Shown here: one piece after another, positions 1 through 7,588 of the stretch
How positions within the stretch are numbered: position 1 is the first letter of the stretch
Layout of the letters: every line of letters starts with the position of its first letter
Source: Cellulosimicrobium sp. Marseille-Q4280
GTDB lineage: Bacteria; Actinomycetota; Actinomycetes; Actinomycetales; Cellulomonadaceae
Length of the DNA: 64,000 nucleotides
Assembly: GCF_943181405.1 (NCBI RefSeq)
Contig: NZ_CALPBY010000005.1
Location: forward strand, 310,001-374,000
Direction: 5' to 3'
Program-made: the position numbers and the translations under genes
The notes under the pieces: model-generated
The model's database searches: none
What the model was told of the DNA's origin: nothing
The model's input: only the letters and a program-made list of their open reading frames with translations

Positions 1-288
1 GACCCGCGCGAGCTCGAGCGCGACCCAGCCGCGGTAGAGCATCCCGTTCTCGAACCGCGCCGTCTCGGGCAGGTGCGCGCCGAACAGACCGAGATCGGCG
101 AGCCCGGGGATCAGGTGGTGGGGGAACTCGGCGCGGTCCCAGCAGTCGTCCGCGATCGGGCGCACCTCGCGCTCGAGGAACTCGCGGATGCGCAGGACCC
201 GTTCCTGCTCGTCGGGCGCGAGCTCGGTCTGCACCCCGTAGAAGTCGCTCGTGAGCGTCGTGGGCGGGGCCACGGTGGTCGTGGACAT
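1..288 (-). CDS. acyl-CoA dehydrogenase, N-terminal part (cut by window edge)
   Basis: The 96 visible residues begin MSTTTVAPPTTLTSDFYG and continue with an all-helical acyl-CoA dehydrogenase N-domain pattern: an 'RIREFLEREVRPIADDCWDRAEFP' type helix, then 'LADLGLFGAHLPE'. The rest, including the FAD domain and catalytic base, lies left of the window. The ATG at 288 is preceded by GGAGG at a good distance. The family oxidises acyl-CoA thioesters with FAD in the cytoplasm. Substrate class cannot be told from this fragment. The gene diverges from the QsdR-type regulator at 389, and a palindrome lies between them, so it is the likely target of that regulator. Confidence 0.85.
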   Translation of the reverse strand, partial: MSTTTVAPPTTLTSDFYGVQTELAPDEQERVLRIREFLEREVRPIADDCWDRAEFPHHLIPGLADLGLFGAHLPETARFENGMLYRGWVALELARV

Positions 289-330
289 GCGTGCCTCCGG
301 TGGATCGTCGGTGATCTCCTCGCGGCCAGT

Positions 331-356
331 GTGCATCAAAATCCAAAATGTTGCAC
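331..356. promoter_or_regulatory. candidate operator between divergent genes
   Basis: Imperfect 26-bp palindrome: GTGCATCA at 331-338 and TGTTGCAC at 349-356 are inverted copies (7 of 8 matching) around an A-rich 10-bp centre. It lies in the short divergent intergenic region between the acyl-CoA dehydrogenase (start 288, minus) and the QsdR-type regulator (start 389, plus), a typical position for a TetR-family autoregulatory operator. Binding is inference. Confidence 0.55.
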
Positions 357-388
357 GCATCGGTCGACGCGGCGGTAGAGTGCCCGGC

Positions 389-1117
389 ATGGCAGGTGAC
401 GACGACGCGCCCGGCACGACGGCAGGTGGGACCACGGCCGCGACAGCCCTCGCCCCCGGCGTGCCCCGCGCCGACGGCCGGCTCGGGCACGTCGGGACGG
501 CCGCCGCGCCGTCGTGGCTGTCGGAGCGGCTCGTCTCGGGGACGCACGCCGACACGGTCACGGCGTTCCGGCGCGCGCGCGAGACGTTCATCGCGGGCGA
601 GCGGATCGACATGGGTCGGCTCGCGACGTCCCTCGGCGTGGACCGCACGAGCCTGTTCCGGTGGGTCGGCAACCGCGACGCGCTGCTCTCCGAGGTGCTG
701 TGGTCCCTCGCCGTCCCCACGCTCGAGCAGGCCGACGACGCGGCCGCCGGACTGCACGGGGCCGAGCGCGTCGCGTCCGTGCTCACGACGTTCGTCCGCG
801 ACCTCATCACGGCCGGGTACTTCCGCACCTTCCTGCAGCGCGAGCCCGCCCGCGCCCTGCGCCTGCTGACCACCAAGGAGAGCCAGATCCAGCGGCGCTA
901 CGTCGCCGAGGTGGAGGCGCTCGTCGACGCCGAGCTCTCGCCCCGGCCGCTCGGGCGCGACGTCGCCCCGCGCGAGCTCGCCTACCTGCTCGTCCGCATC
1001 AGCGAGTCGTTCACGTACGCCGACCTCATCGCGGGCGACGTGCCGAGCGCGGCGCGCGCGCAGACGGCGTTCGAGCTCGTGCTGCACCTCGACCGACCCG
1101 ACCCCGCGGCGTCGTGA
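389..1117 (+). CDS. QsdR-type TetR-family transcriptional regulator
   Basis: 242-residue DNA-binding repressor candidate. After a low-complexity N-terminus of about 50 residues, a helix-turn-helix of the TetR/QsdR kind is visible ('IDMGRLATSLGVDRTSLFRWVGNRDALLSEV', about residues 72-102). A helical ligand domain follows, with the 'RYVAEVEALVDAEL' and 'ELAYLLVRISESFTYADLIAG' segments characteristic of QsdR regulators. The ATG at 389 gives a normal family length. The reading frame stays open upstream to 251, but that stretch covers the promoter and the palindrome at 331-356, so the later start is preferred. It probably represses itself and the divergent dehydrogenase. The ligand is unknown, perhaps an acyl-CoA or related lipid. 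Confidence 0.82.
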   Translation: MAGDDDAPGTTAGGTTAATALAPGVPRADGRLGHVGTAAAPSWLSERLVSGTHADTVTAFRRARETFIAGERIDMGRLATSLGVDRTSLFRWVGNRDALLSEVLWSLAVPTLEQADDAAAGLHGAERVASVLTTFVRDLITAGYFRTFLQREPARALRLLTTKESQIQRRYVAEVEALVDAELSPRPLGRDVAPRELAYLLVRISESFTYADLIAGDVPSAARAQTAFELVLHLDRPDPAAS

Positions 1118-1190
1118 CGCACGCTGCCGCGCCCGACCGATCGCCGTCGTGCGCGCCACCCGATCCCCGTCGCCTCCCCCGGAGGAGCCC

Positions 1191-1637
1191 GTGACCACTC
1201 CGCCCGCCCCGCCCGCCTACGGCCACCGCTCGCCGTTCCCGACCCGCTGGAACGACGACGACGTCTACGGCCACGTGAACAACACCGTCTACTACGAGGC
1301 GATGGACACCGCGATCAACACGTGGCTCGTGCGCGTCGCGGGACTCGACCGCCTGACCGGTCCCGCGATCGGGCTGTGCGTGAGCAGCTCGTGCGAGTAC
1401 CGCGCGTCGGCGTCCTTCCCGGACCCGCTGGAGGTGGGCGTGCGGGTGGGACGCCTCGGGACGTCGAGCGTCGCGTGGGAGCTGGGCATCCTGCGCGCGG
1501 GTGAGGACGTGCCGATCGCCGAGGGCCGGTTCGTGCACGTCTTCGTGGACCGCGAGACGCGTCGCCCGACCCCCGTCCCGGCGGGCATCCGGGCCGCGAT
1601 CGAGCGCGACCTCCTGGTCCCCGCAGCGGTGAGCTGA
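1191..1637 (+). CDS. acyl-CoA thioesterase (hotdog, YbgC/4HBT type)
   Basis: 148 residues, the usual length of a single hotdog thioesterase. The signature 'TRWNDDDVYGHVNNTVYYEAMDTAINTWL' near the N-terminus matches the 4-hydroxybenzoyl-CoA thioesterase/YbgC helix, where the Asp of 'DxDxxGHVNN' is catalytic. Family members hydrolyse acyl-CoA to free acid and CoA in the cytoplasm. The GTG at 1191 follows GGAGGAG at 1181. The frame is open upstream to 1149 but no better start is seen. It lies 73 bases after the regulator and may be cotranscribed with it. Substrate is unknown. Confidence 0.85.
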   Translation: MTTPPAPPAYGHRSPFPTRWNDDDVYGHVNNTVYYEAMDTAINTWLVRVAGLDRLTGPAIGLCVSSSCEYRASASFPDPLEVGVRVGRLGTSSVAWELGILRAGEDVPIAEGRFVHVFVDRETRRPTPVPAGIRAAIERDLLVPAAVS

Positions 1638-1645
1638 GGTTGGGC

Positions 1646-1678
1646 ATCTGTCGTCGCGAGGAAGCGATGGCGACAGAT
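1646..1678. terminator. hairpin terminator candidate
   Basis: ATCTGTCG (1646-1653) and CGACAGAT (1671-1678) form a perfect 8-bp stem just after the thioesterase stop, with a further CGC/GCG inside. There is no strong T-run. It separates the thioesterase from the operon at 1812. Confidence 0.5.
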
Positions 1679-1724
1679 CCAGCACTCAGCGGTCCGAGGT
1701 GAGTCGAGGAGTCCTGGGGCAGCG

Positions 1725-1746
1725 TCATACCGACCGCGCGGTATGA
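1725..1746. promoter_or_regulatory. TetR-type operator, site 1 of 3
   Basis: TCATACC (1725-1731) and GGTATGA (1740-1746) are perfect inverted arms around an 8-bp centre. The internal 17-mer ACCGACCG-CG-CGGTATG (1729-1745) recurs at 22377-22393 and 25657-25673, differing only in the two central bases. It lies 66-87 bases upstream of the kinase start at 1812. The regulator at 24219-24851 is the best candidate to bind all three sites. Confidence 0.72.
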
Positions 1747-1811
1747 TCGCTTGAAGCCGGTCGATCCGGCGTCCCGACGACGCGCGACGCAGCGCGGAGA
1801 GGTGGTCGACG

Positions 1812-2933
1812 ATGACCCGACCGACGGCGAGCCCGCCCGGGCTCGACGTGCACCGGCTCGACCAGTGGTTGCGCCGGACGCACCCCGAGCTCGCCACGGA
1901 GCGACCCGTCTCCGCGACCGTGATCGCCGGGGGCCGGAGCAACCTCACGTACCGCGTCGAGGGCGCAGCCGTCCCGCTCGTGCTGCGCCGGCCGCCGCTC
2001 GGCCACGTGCTGTCCACCGCGCACGACATGGCGCGCGAGCACCGCGTCATCGCGGCGCTGGAAGGCACACCCGTCCCGGTGCCACGCGTCGTCGACCTCG
2101 TCGACGACCGCGACGGCGCTGCCGGTACCGGGACGCCGTTCTTCCTCATGGAGCACGTCGCCGGCGAGGTGCTCGCGCACCCGGCCCAGAACGTCGCATA
2201 CTCCCCGACCGAGCTGCGCGCCCTCTCGCTCGAGCTCGCCGAGACGCTTGCCGAGCTGCACCGGGTGGACCCGGCCGACGTCGGGCTCGCGGACTTCGGC
2301 CGACCGGACGGCTACCTGGAGCGCCAGCTGCGCCGGTGGGCCACGCAGCTCGACGCGTCGCGCTCGCGCGACGTCCCCGCCCTCGACGCGCTCGGCGCGC
2401 TCCTGCGCGAGCACGTCCCGGCGCAGCAGTCCGCGGGGATCGTGCACGGCGACTTCCGGCTCGACAACGCCATCGTGAGCCGCGGCGTCGGCGCGCGGGT
2501 CGGCGGGGCCGTCGACGGGACGTCGGACCGGACGACCGACGGGGCCCCGCGCGTCGCAGCGATCCTCGACTGGGAGATGGCGACCCTCGGGGACCCGACC
2601 GTCGACCTCGGGATGCTCGGACTCTACTGGGACATCGGCGCGCTCGGCGAGGCGGCCGCAGGCGTGGCGACGAGCGCCGTCGACCTCGCCGCCGGGTACC
2701 CGGCGTTCGACGAGCTCGTCGACGCCTACGAGGCCCGGCGCGGTCGACCGGTCCCGGAGCTGTCCTGGTACCGCGCGTTCGGCGCGTACAAGCTCGGCGT
2801 GATCCTCGAGGGCGTGCACTACCGCTACCGCGCGGGCGAGACCGTGGGCGACGGCTTCGACGTCATCGGCGACCTCGTCGGACCGCTCGCCGACGAGGGC
2901 CTCGCGCGCCTCGCGACCACCCGGAGGGGATGA
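1812..2933 (+). CDS. APH-family phosphotransferase (ACAD10/11 kinase-domain / LvaA-like)
   Basis: 373-residue kinase of the aminoglycoside-phosphotransferase fold. The catalytic loop 'GIVHGDFRLDNAIV' (His212-Gly-Asp214) and metal-binding 'ILDWEMATLGDP' (about 252-263) are intact. An N-terminal 'GGRSNLTYRV' nucleotide loop is present. A low-complexity insert (about 225-247) lies between the two motifs. This subgroup, found with acyl-CoA dehydrogenases and fused to one in human ACAD10/11, phosphorylates the hydroxyl of 4-hydroxyacyl-CoAs; LvaA of Pseudomonas does this to 4-hydroxyvaleryl-CoA. It overlaps the next gene by 4 bases (ATGA), supporting a joint reaction. Drug resistance is unlikely. 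The hydroxyacyl-CoA substrate is inferred from context. Confidence 0.8.
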   Translation: MTRPTASPPGLDVHRLDQWLRRTHPELATERPVSATVIAGGRSNLTYRVEGAAVPLVLRRPPLGHVLSTAHDMAREHRVIAALEGTPVPVPRVVDLVDDRDGAAGTGTPFFLMEHVAGEVLAHPAQNVAYSPTELRALSLELAETLAELHRVDPADVGLADFGRPDGYLERQLRRWATQLDASRSRDVPALDALGALLREHVPAQQSAGIVHGDFRLDNAIVSRGVGARVGGAVDGTSDRTTDGAPRVAAILDWEMATLGDPTVDLGMLGLYWDIGALGEAAAGVATSAVDLAAGYPAFDELVDAYEARRGRPVPELSWYRAFGAYKLGVILEGVHYRYRAGETVGDGFDVIGDLVGPLADEGLARLATTRRG

Positions 2934-4168
2934 CCGTGGACTTCGAGCCCGACACCACGACGCGCGAGGTCGTCGACCGCGCCCAGGCGTTCCTCGACGA
3001 GCGCGTGCTGCCCGCGGAGCGCGTGCTGGCGCGCCAGGTGGAGGCGACGCCCGACGACTGGTCGTTCCGGCCGGTCGTGCGCGAGCTGCAGGCCGAGGCG
3101 CGCGAACGCGGTTTGTGGAACCTCTTCCTGCCGGGCCCGGACGGCGGCGGTCTCACGACGCTCCAGTACGCCCCGGTCGCCGAGCTCTCCGGGCGTAGCC
3201 CGCGGCTCGCGCCCGTCGCGATGAACTGCGCCGCGCCCGACACCGGCAACATGGAGCTCCTGCACGACTTCGGCACTCCCGAGCAGAAGGAGCGGTGGCT
3301 CGCCCCGCTCCTGCGCGGCGAGATCCGCTCGGCCTTCTGCATGACCGAGCCCGACGTCGCGTCCTCGGACGCGAGCCAGATCGCCACGCGGATCCGGCGG
3401 GACGGCGACCACTACGTCGTCTCGGGGCGGAAGTGGTGGTCGACGGGGGCCATGAATCCCGACGCGAAGATCCTCGTGGTCATGGGTGCGACGGACCCGG
3501 ACGCCGACCGGCACCGCCGGCAGAGCATGATCCTCGTGCCGCGCGACGCCCCGGGCGTGCGCGTCGTGCGCCCCCTGACCGTGTTCGGCTACGACGACCG
3601 CGAGCACGGCGGCCACGCGGAGATCGTGCTCGACGACGTCCGGGTACCGGCGACGCATCTCGTCGCCGGAGAGGGCGACGGCTTCCGCATCGCCCAGGCG
3701 CGGCTCGGGCCGGGGCGCGTCCACCACTGCATGCGCGCCCTGGGCATGGCCGGCCGGGCGCTCGACCTCGTGCGCGAGCGCGCGACGTCGCGCACCGCGT
3801 TCGGGAGGACCCTCGCCCAGCAGGGTGTGATCCGGGAGTGGGTCGCGGAGTCGCGCGTCCAGCTCGAGGCGCTGCGCCTGCTCGTGCTCAAGACCGCGTG
3901 GCTCATGGACACGGTCGGCAACCGCGCCGCGATGCGCGAGATCCAGGCCATCAAGATCGCCGTGCCGCGCGCCGTGCAGCAGATCCTCGACCGCGCGATC
4001 CAGGTGTTCGGCGCGGCCGGTCTCTCCGGCGACCAGCCGCTCGCCGAGATGTTCGCCGCCGCGCGCGCGATGCGGCTCGCCGACGGACCCGACGAGGTCC
4101 ACCTCGCGGCGCTCGGCCGGGCCGAGCTCGCCACCCCCGCACCGCCGACGCCGCCCGGGCGCCGGTGA
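2930..4168 (+). CDS. acyl-CoA dehydrogenase, ACAD10/11-like
   Basis: 412 residues, full length for the family. N-terminal helical domain, then the FAD/substrate-loop segment 'SAFCMTEPDVASSDASQI' and 'VSGRKWWSTGA', then a C-terminal helical domain with 'RTAFGRTLAQQGVI' and 'QVFGAAGLSGDQPLAEMFAAAR'. The C-terminal 'RLADGPDEVHLAALGR' (about 382-397) is typical of ACAD10/11: an Asp-containing motif replaces the usual 'YEGT' Glu region. Together with the upstream kinase it likely converts a phosphorylated 4-hydroxyacyl-CoA into an enoyl-CoA that can enter beta-oxidation. The start ATG overlaps the kinase stop, and GGAGGGG lies just upstream. Function assignment is by family and operon. Confidence 0.85.
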   Translation: MTVDFEPDTTTREVVDRAQAFLDERVLPAERVLARQVEATPDDWSFRPVVRELQAEARERGLWNLFLPGPDGGGLTTLQYAPVAELSGRSPRLAPVAMNCAAPDTGNMELLHDFGTPEQKERWLAPLLRGEIRSAFCMTEPDVASSDASQIATRIRRDGDHYVVSGRKWWSTGAMNPDAKILVVMGATDPDADRHRRQSMILVPRDAPGVRVVRPLTVFGYDDREHGGHAEIVLDDVRVPATHLVAGEGDGFRIAQARLGPGRVHHCMRALGMAGRALDLVRERATSRTAFGRTLAQQGVIREWVAESRVQLEALRLLVLKTAWLMDTVGNRAAMREIQAIKIAVPRAVQQILDRAIQVFGAAGLSGDQPLAEMFAAARAMRLADGPDEVHLAALGRAELATPAPPTPPGRR

Positions 4169-4216
4169 CCGTCGCACGACCCCACCCTCCACCCAGCACC
4201 GAAGGGACCTCGACCG

Positions 4217-5896
4217 ATGACCGCTCCTGGTGACCTCGACCTCTCCCCCACCACCGCTCCGGGTGCCGTGCCCGCCTCGGCGGACGACCCGTCGTCGGGC
4301 ACCGCACCCGACCCCGTCCTCACGGGCCCCGGCTTCGGCACGCTGTCCATCGCCGCGATCCTCGCGGAGACGGCGCACCGCCGGCCCGACGCCACCGCGT
4401 TCCTCGTCGGCGACGCGTCCGTGACCTACGGAGACCTGTGGGCGCAGAGCCGCGCGTACGCGGGCGCGCTGCTCGCGCGCGGCGTCCGGCCGGGCGACCG
4501 CGTCGCGATGCTCGTGCCGAACGTGCCCGACTTCGCGCGCGTCTACTACGGGGCGCTGTCGATCGGCGCCGTCGTGGTGCCGATCCACCTGCTCTTCAAG
4601 GCGGCGGAGATCGAGTTCGTGCTGCGCGACGCCGGGGCGAGCCTTCTCGTCGCCGGCGCGCCGTTCCTCGGGGAGGCGGGACCGGCCGCCGCCGCGGCGG
4701 GGATCCCCACCGTGACCGTGCTCGTACCCGACGCGCTGCGCGACCAGGTCCCGTTCCCGCGCCTGGAGGACGAGGCGGCGCAGGCCGAGCCCGTCCGCAC
4801 GTACGCGTCCGTCAACCCGCTCGCGGCGGCCACGATCCTCTACACGAGCGGGACGACGGGGCGCCCCAAGGGCGCGGTCGGCTCGCACCTCGCGATGATC
4901 GAGCAGGTGCACGTCGCGCTGATCGACACGTTCGACCTGCGGCCCGACGACGTCGTGTTCGGCGGCCTGCCGTTCTTCCACACGTTCGGTCAGATGGCGG
5001 TGCTCAACATCGCGTTCCGCAAGGGCGCGGCGATCGTGCTGCTGCCCAAGTTCGACCCGGACGAGGCGCTCGCCCTGCTGGTGCGGCACCGCGCGACCGT
5101 GTTCACCGCCGTCCCGACGATGTTCGTCGGCATGGTCCAGGCCGCCGAGCGCACGAGCGACCGGCCGCCGCTGCGCTACGCCGTGTCGGGCGGCGCGGCG
5201 CTCCCCGTGCCCCTGCTCGAGGCGTTCTCACGCACGTTCGGCGCCGAGGTCCACGAGGGCTACGGGCTCACCGAGACGTCCCCCACCGCCGCGTTCAACC
5301 CCGTCGGCGAGCCGATCCGGCCCGGGACGGTCGGGCGCCCGCTCTGGGGCGTCGACGTCGAGATCGCCGACGCGGACGTCGACGACCGGGTCGAGCTGCT
5401 CGCGGCGGGCGAGCTCGGCGAGATCGTCGTCCGCGGCCACAACCTGTTCAAGGGCTACCTGGGCAACCCCGAGGCCAACGCGCAGACCGTCGTCGACGGC
5501 TGGTTCCGCACGGGCGACCTCGGCACCAAGGACGCCGACGACATCGTGACCATCGTCGACCGCAAGAAGGACATGATCGTCCGCAACGGGTACAACGTGT
5601 ACCCGAGCGAGGTCGAGGACGTCATGACCGGCCACCCCGCCGTCGCCCAGGTCGCCGTGTTCGGGCTCGCGGACGACACCCACGGCCAGGAGGTCCACGC
5701 CGCCGTCGTGCTCATGCCGGGCCGCAGCGCCGACGCCGCGGAGATCGTCGAGTTCACCAAGGAGCGCGTCGCCGCGTACAAGTACCCGCGCCACGTGCAC
5801 CTCGTCGAGACGCTCCCGCTCGGCGGCTCGGGCAAGGTGCTCAAGCGCGAGCTCGTCGCGTCGTTCGAGGCGGCCCGCTCCACCGAGGGGGCGTGA
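4217..5896 (+). CDS. acyl-CoA synthetase (FadD-like AMP-binding ligase)
   Basis: 559-residue adenylate-forming enzyme. Visible motifs: P-loop 'ILYTSGTTGRPKGA' (about 207-220), 'GYGLTETSP' (about 351), 'DGWFRTGDLG' (about 430), hinge 'DRKKDMIVRNGYNVYP' and the C-terminal catalytic Lys in 'GGSGKVLKREL'. It activates a carboxylic acid to acyl-CoA with ATP. The first 45 residues are low complexity, rich in Pro, Ala and Ser. It starts 48 bases after the dehydrogenase and is the third gene of the operon behind the operator at 1725. It would supply CoA thioesters to the kinase/dehydrogenase pair. Chain length preference cannot be read from sequence. Confidence 0.88.
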   Translation: MTAPGDLDLSPTTAPGAVPASADDPSSGTAPDPVLTGPGFGTLSIAAILAETAHRRPDATAFLVGDASVTYGDLWAQSRAYAGALLARGVRPGDRVAMLVPNVPDFARVYYGALSIGAVVVPIHLLFKAAEIEFVLRDAGASLLVAGAPFLGEAGPAAAAAGIPTVTVLVPDALRDQVPFPRLEDEAAQAEPVRTYASVNPLAAATILYTSGTTGRPKGAVGSHLAMIEQVHVALIDTFDLRPDDVVFGGLPFFHTFGQMAVLNIAFRKGAAIVLLPKFDPDEALALLVRHRATVFTAVPTMFVGMVQAAERTSDRPPLRYAVSGGAALPVPLLEAFSRTFGAEVHEGYGLTETSPTAAFNPVGEPIRPGTVGRPLWGVDVEIADADVDDRVELLAAGELGEIVVRGHNLFKGYLGNPEANAQTVVDGWFRTGDLGTKDADDIVTIVDRKKDMIVRNGYNVYPSEVEDVMTGHPAVAQVAVFGLADDTHGQEVHAAVVLMPGRSADAAEIVEFTKERVAAYKYPRHVHLVETLPLGGSGKVLKRELVASFEAARSTEGA

Positions 5897-6058
5897 CCGG
5901 CATTCGGCGATCGGCGCCGGGTGAACGTCGTCGGCCGCGAGAACGTGCTCGCCCGCCGCCGCGGGAGCGCGACCCAGCGCCTTCCGACGTACGCGCACCA
6001 GGAGGTCGCTCTGCCGGTAGCTGCGGCAACCCTGGCACACCTGCGTCACTTCGACGAC

Positions 6059-6200
6059 TGTCGCAAAACCCTGGTTGCTGTTCCGCGACACCGAAGGTTG
6101 TCGGACACGAGTTCTGCGACAGCTTCTTGTCGGCGTGTCGCGATGATCGGTGCGGTGTACGACAAACGGTCGGTTGTGCGGTGTCGAACAATCCCGGCCG
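6059..6200. repeat. interspersed palindromic repeat, copy A (degenerate)
   Basis: This lies inside the 566-base gene-free stretch 5897-6462 before the surface protein. The block 6157-6185 is identical over 29 bases to 12836-12864 (copy D) and largely shared with copy C. Upstream, TGTCGC (6059-6064) pairs with GCGACA (6085-6090) around AACCCTGGTT, resembling the loop of copy C. It looks like two degenerate or overlapping units. No ORF of coding character was found in 5897-6462; the last part (about 6400-6450) should hold the promoter of the 6463 gene. Confidence 0.7.
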
Positions 6201-6462
6201 CAAGGTCAAGGAATCGCAACCGATTACCGGTCGTTGCGTCTAGGGCGTGTCTCCCAAAGAGTTCCCAATGGCTTCATCGCGGAGACGAACGAACCCCCCT
6301 CGAGCGGAGTCTCTCGGGCCGAACCGGCCACGCTCGATCGAGGCTGCGACCGGTTGGAGGAGGTGGTGCGACCGATCGGATGAGGTCGGCAGGGGTCCTG
6401 CGAGACGAGTCTTGAGACATCAAGCAACGCAGGAACAACAACCCTGAAGGAGTTCGATCACC

Positions 6463-7443
6463 ATGAAGCTCACCAAGATCACGGCAGCCGTCGGAACCGG
6501 AGTCCTCGGCCTTGGCCTCGTCGGAGCCCTGACCGCGTCTGGCGCCTCGGCCGCGGAGATCGCCCCCGTCGAGCGCCCCGCCACGCAGGCGACCGAGTAC
6601 GCCAGCCATGACGACGCGGGTTCGGAGTACGCCTCCCACGACGACACCGCTCCCGAGGTCATCGTCCGGGACAACACCGGCGGTGAGGTCATCACCCGCG
6701 ACGACACCGCTCCCGAGGTCATCGTCCGGGACGACACCGCCCCCGAGGTCATCGTCCGCGACAACACCGCCCCCGAGGTCATCGTCCGCGACAACACCGC
6801 GCCCGAGGTCTCCACCCACGACAACACCGTCCCCGCTCCCATCGAGGGCAGCACGTTCCACCCCGACGCCAACGGTGGCGGGTACTGGACCCACGACGAC
6901 GTCCTTCCCGCTCCGATCGAGGGCAGCACGTTCCACCCCGACGCCAACGGTGGCGGGTACTGGACCCACGACGACGTCCTTCCCGCTCCGATCGAGGGCA
7001 GCACGTTCCACCCCGACGCCCAGGGTGGCGGCGGGTACTGGACCCACGACGACGTCCTTCCCGCTCCGATCGAGGGCAGCACGTTCCACCCCGACGCCGA
7101 GGGTGGTGGCGGGTACTGGACCCACGACGACCCCGCCGACGACCCGACCGACAACCCGACCGACAACCCGACCGACAACCCGACCGACGGCGGCGGCGAC
7201 GCGACGAACAGCACCGACGACGCCACCAGCGGCACGGCTACCGTCGCGAACACCGTCAGCACGAACGGCGCGAGCGACGCGCCTGCCGCCCCCCTCACCG
7301 GCGCCCAGGCAGACGAGTCGACCGGTTCGCTGGCCCAGACCGGCCTGGACACCGAGGTGCTGGCGGCATCGGCCCTCGGCCTGGCGGCCCTTGGCGGTCT
7401 CGCCCTGGCCGTCGCACGGCGCCGGCGCCAGAGCGCGAGCTGA
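6463..7443 (+). CDS. repetitive cell-surface protein with LAXTG sorting signal
   Basis: 326 residues. Signal peptide 1-30 (cleavage after ASA). Residues 41-120 are eight decamers, the clearest being DTAPEVIVRD. Residues 123-223 are four copies of a 25/26-residue unit 'VLPAPIEGSTFHPDANGGGY' followed by WTHDD. A short 'DNPT' repeat (about 229-242) and a Ser/Thr/Ala-rich stalk follow. The C-terminus has LAQTG (290-294), a hydrophobic helix (298-318) and an Arg cluster, which is the sorting signal of class E sortases in high-GC actinobacteria. So it is probably exported, cleaved after Thr and anchored to peptidoglycan. The start has AAGGAG at 6447. The acidic repeats suggest a ligand- or cation-binding or adhesive role, but function is unknown. 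Confidence 0.85.
   Translation: MKLTKITAAVGTGVLGLGLVGALTASGASAAEIAPVERPATQATEYASHDDAGSEYASHDDTAPEVIVRDNTGGEVITRDDTAPEVIVRDDTAPEVIVRDNTAPEVIVRDNTAPEVSTHDNTVPAPIEGSTFHPDANGGGYWTHDDVLPAPIEGSTFHPDANGGGYWTHDDVLPAPIEGSTFHPDAQGGGGYWTHDDVLPAPIEGSTFHPDAEGGGGYWTHDDPADDPTDNPTDNPTDNPTDGGGDATNSTDDATSGTATVANTVSTNGASDAPAAPLTGAQADESTGSLAQTGLDTEVLAASALGLAALGGLALAVARRRRQSAS
6583..6822 (+). repeat. 30-bp tandem repeats coding decapeptides
   Basis: Eight consecutive 30-base units coding residues 41-120 of the LAXTG protein. Units 3, 5, 6 and 7 are nearly identical at DNA level; the first two and the last are diverged. Nearly identical units suggest recent expansion by slippage or unequal recombination. Confidence 0.85.
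6829..7131 (+). repeat. 75/78-bp tandem repeats (four units)
   Basis: Four near-identical units code residues 123-223 of the LAXTG protein. Units 3 and 4 carry one extra Gly codon, and the Asn of units 1-2 is Gln or Glu in them. DNA identity is very high, indicating recent duplication; copy number may vary between strains. Confidence 0.88.
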
Positions 7444-7461
7444 CACCAGAGGTACAACCAC

Positions 7462-7492
7462 GCGAGGGGTCGCCACCACCGGCGGCCCCTCG
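7462..7492 (+). terminator. strong hairpin terminator after surface protein gene
   Basis: GCGAGGGGTCGCC and GGCGGCCCCTCGC form a 13-bp stem (one T-G wobble) with a 5-base loop, 18 bases after the stop codon. Confidence 0.8.
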
Positions 7493-7588
7493 CTTCGTGT
7501 GAGCACGTGCGTCCGCTCTGGGACGACAGATCCTGTACGCCGCGTGGATGAGCGCCCGGGGCGGGTGCTTGCCCGATACGGTGGGCCG

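Noticed and set aside
1812-2933. Aminoglycoside resistance kinase
   Set aside because: The fold is APH, but the operon with an ACAD10/11-like dehydrogenase and ligase argues for an acyl-CoA substrate.
2825-5089. 754-residue minus-strand ORF
   Set aside because: Low-complexity Arg/Glu/His-rich translation antisense to the dehydrogenase and ligase genes, typical of high-GC shadows.
6583-7131. CRISPR array
   Set aside because: The tandem units are contiguous, in frame and without unique spacers; they code protein repeats.
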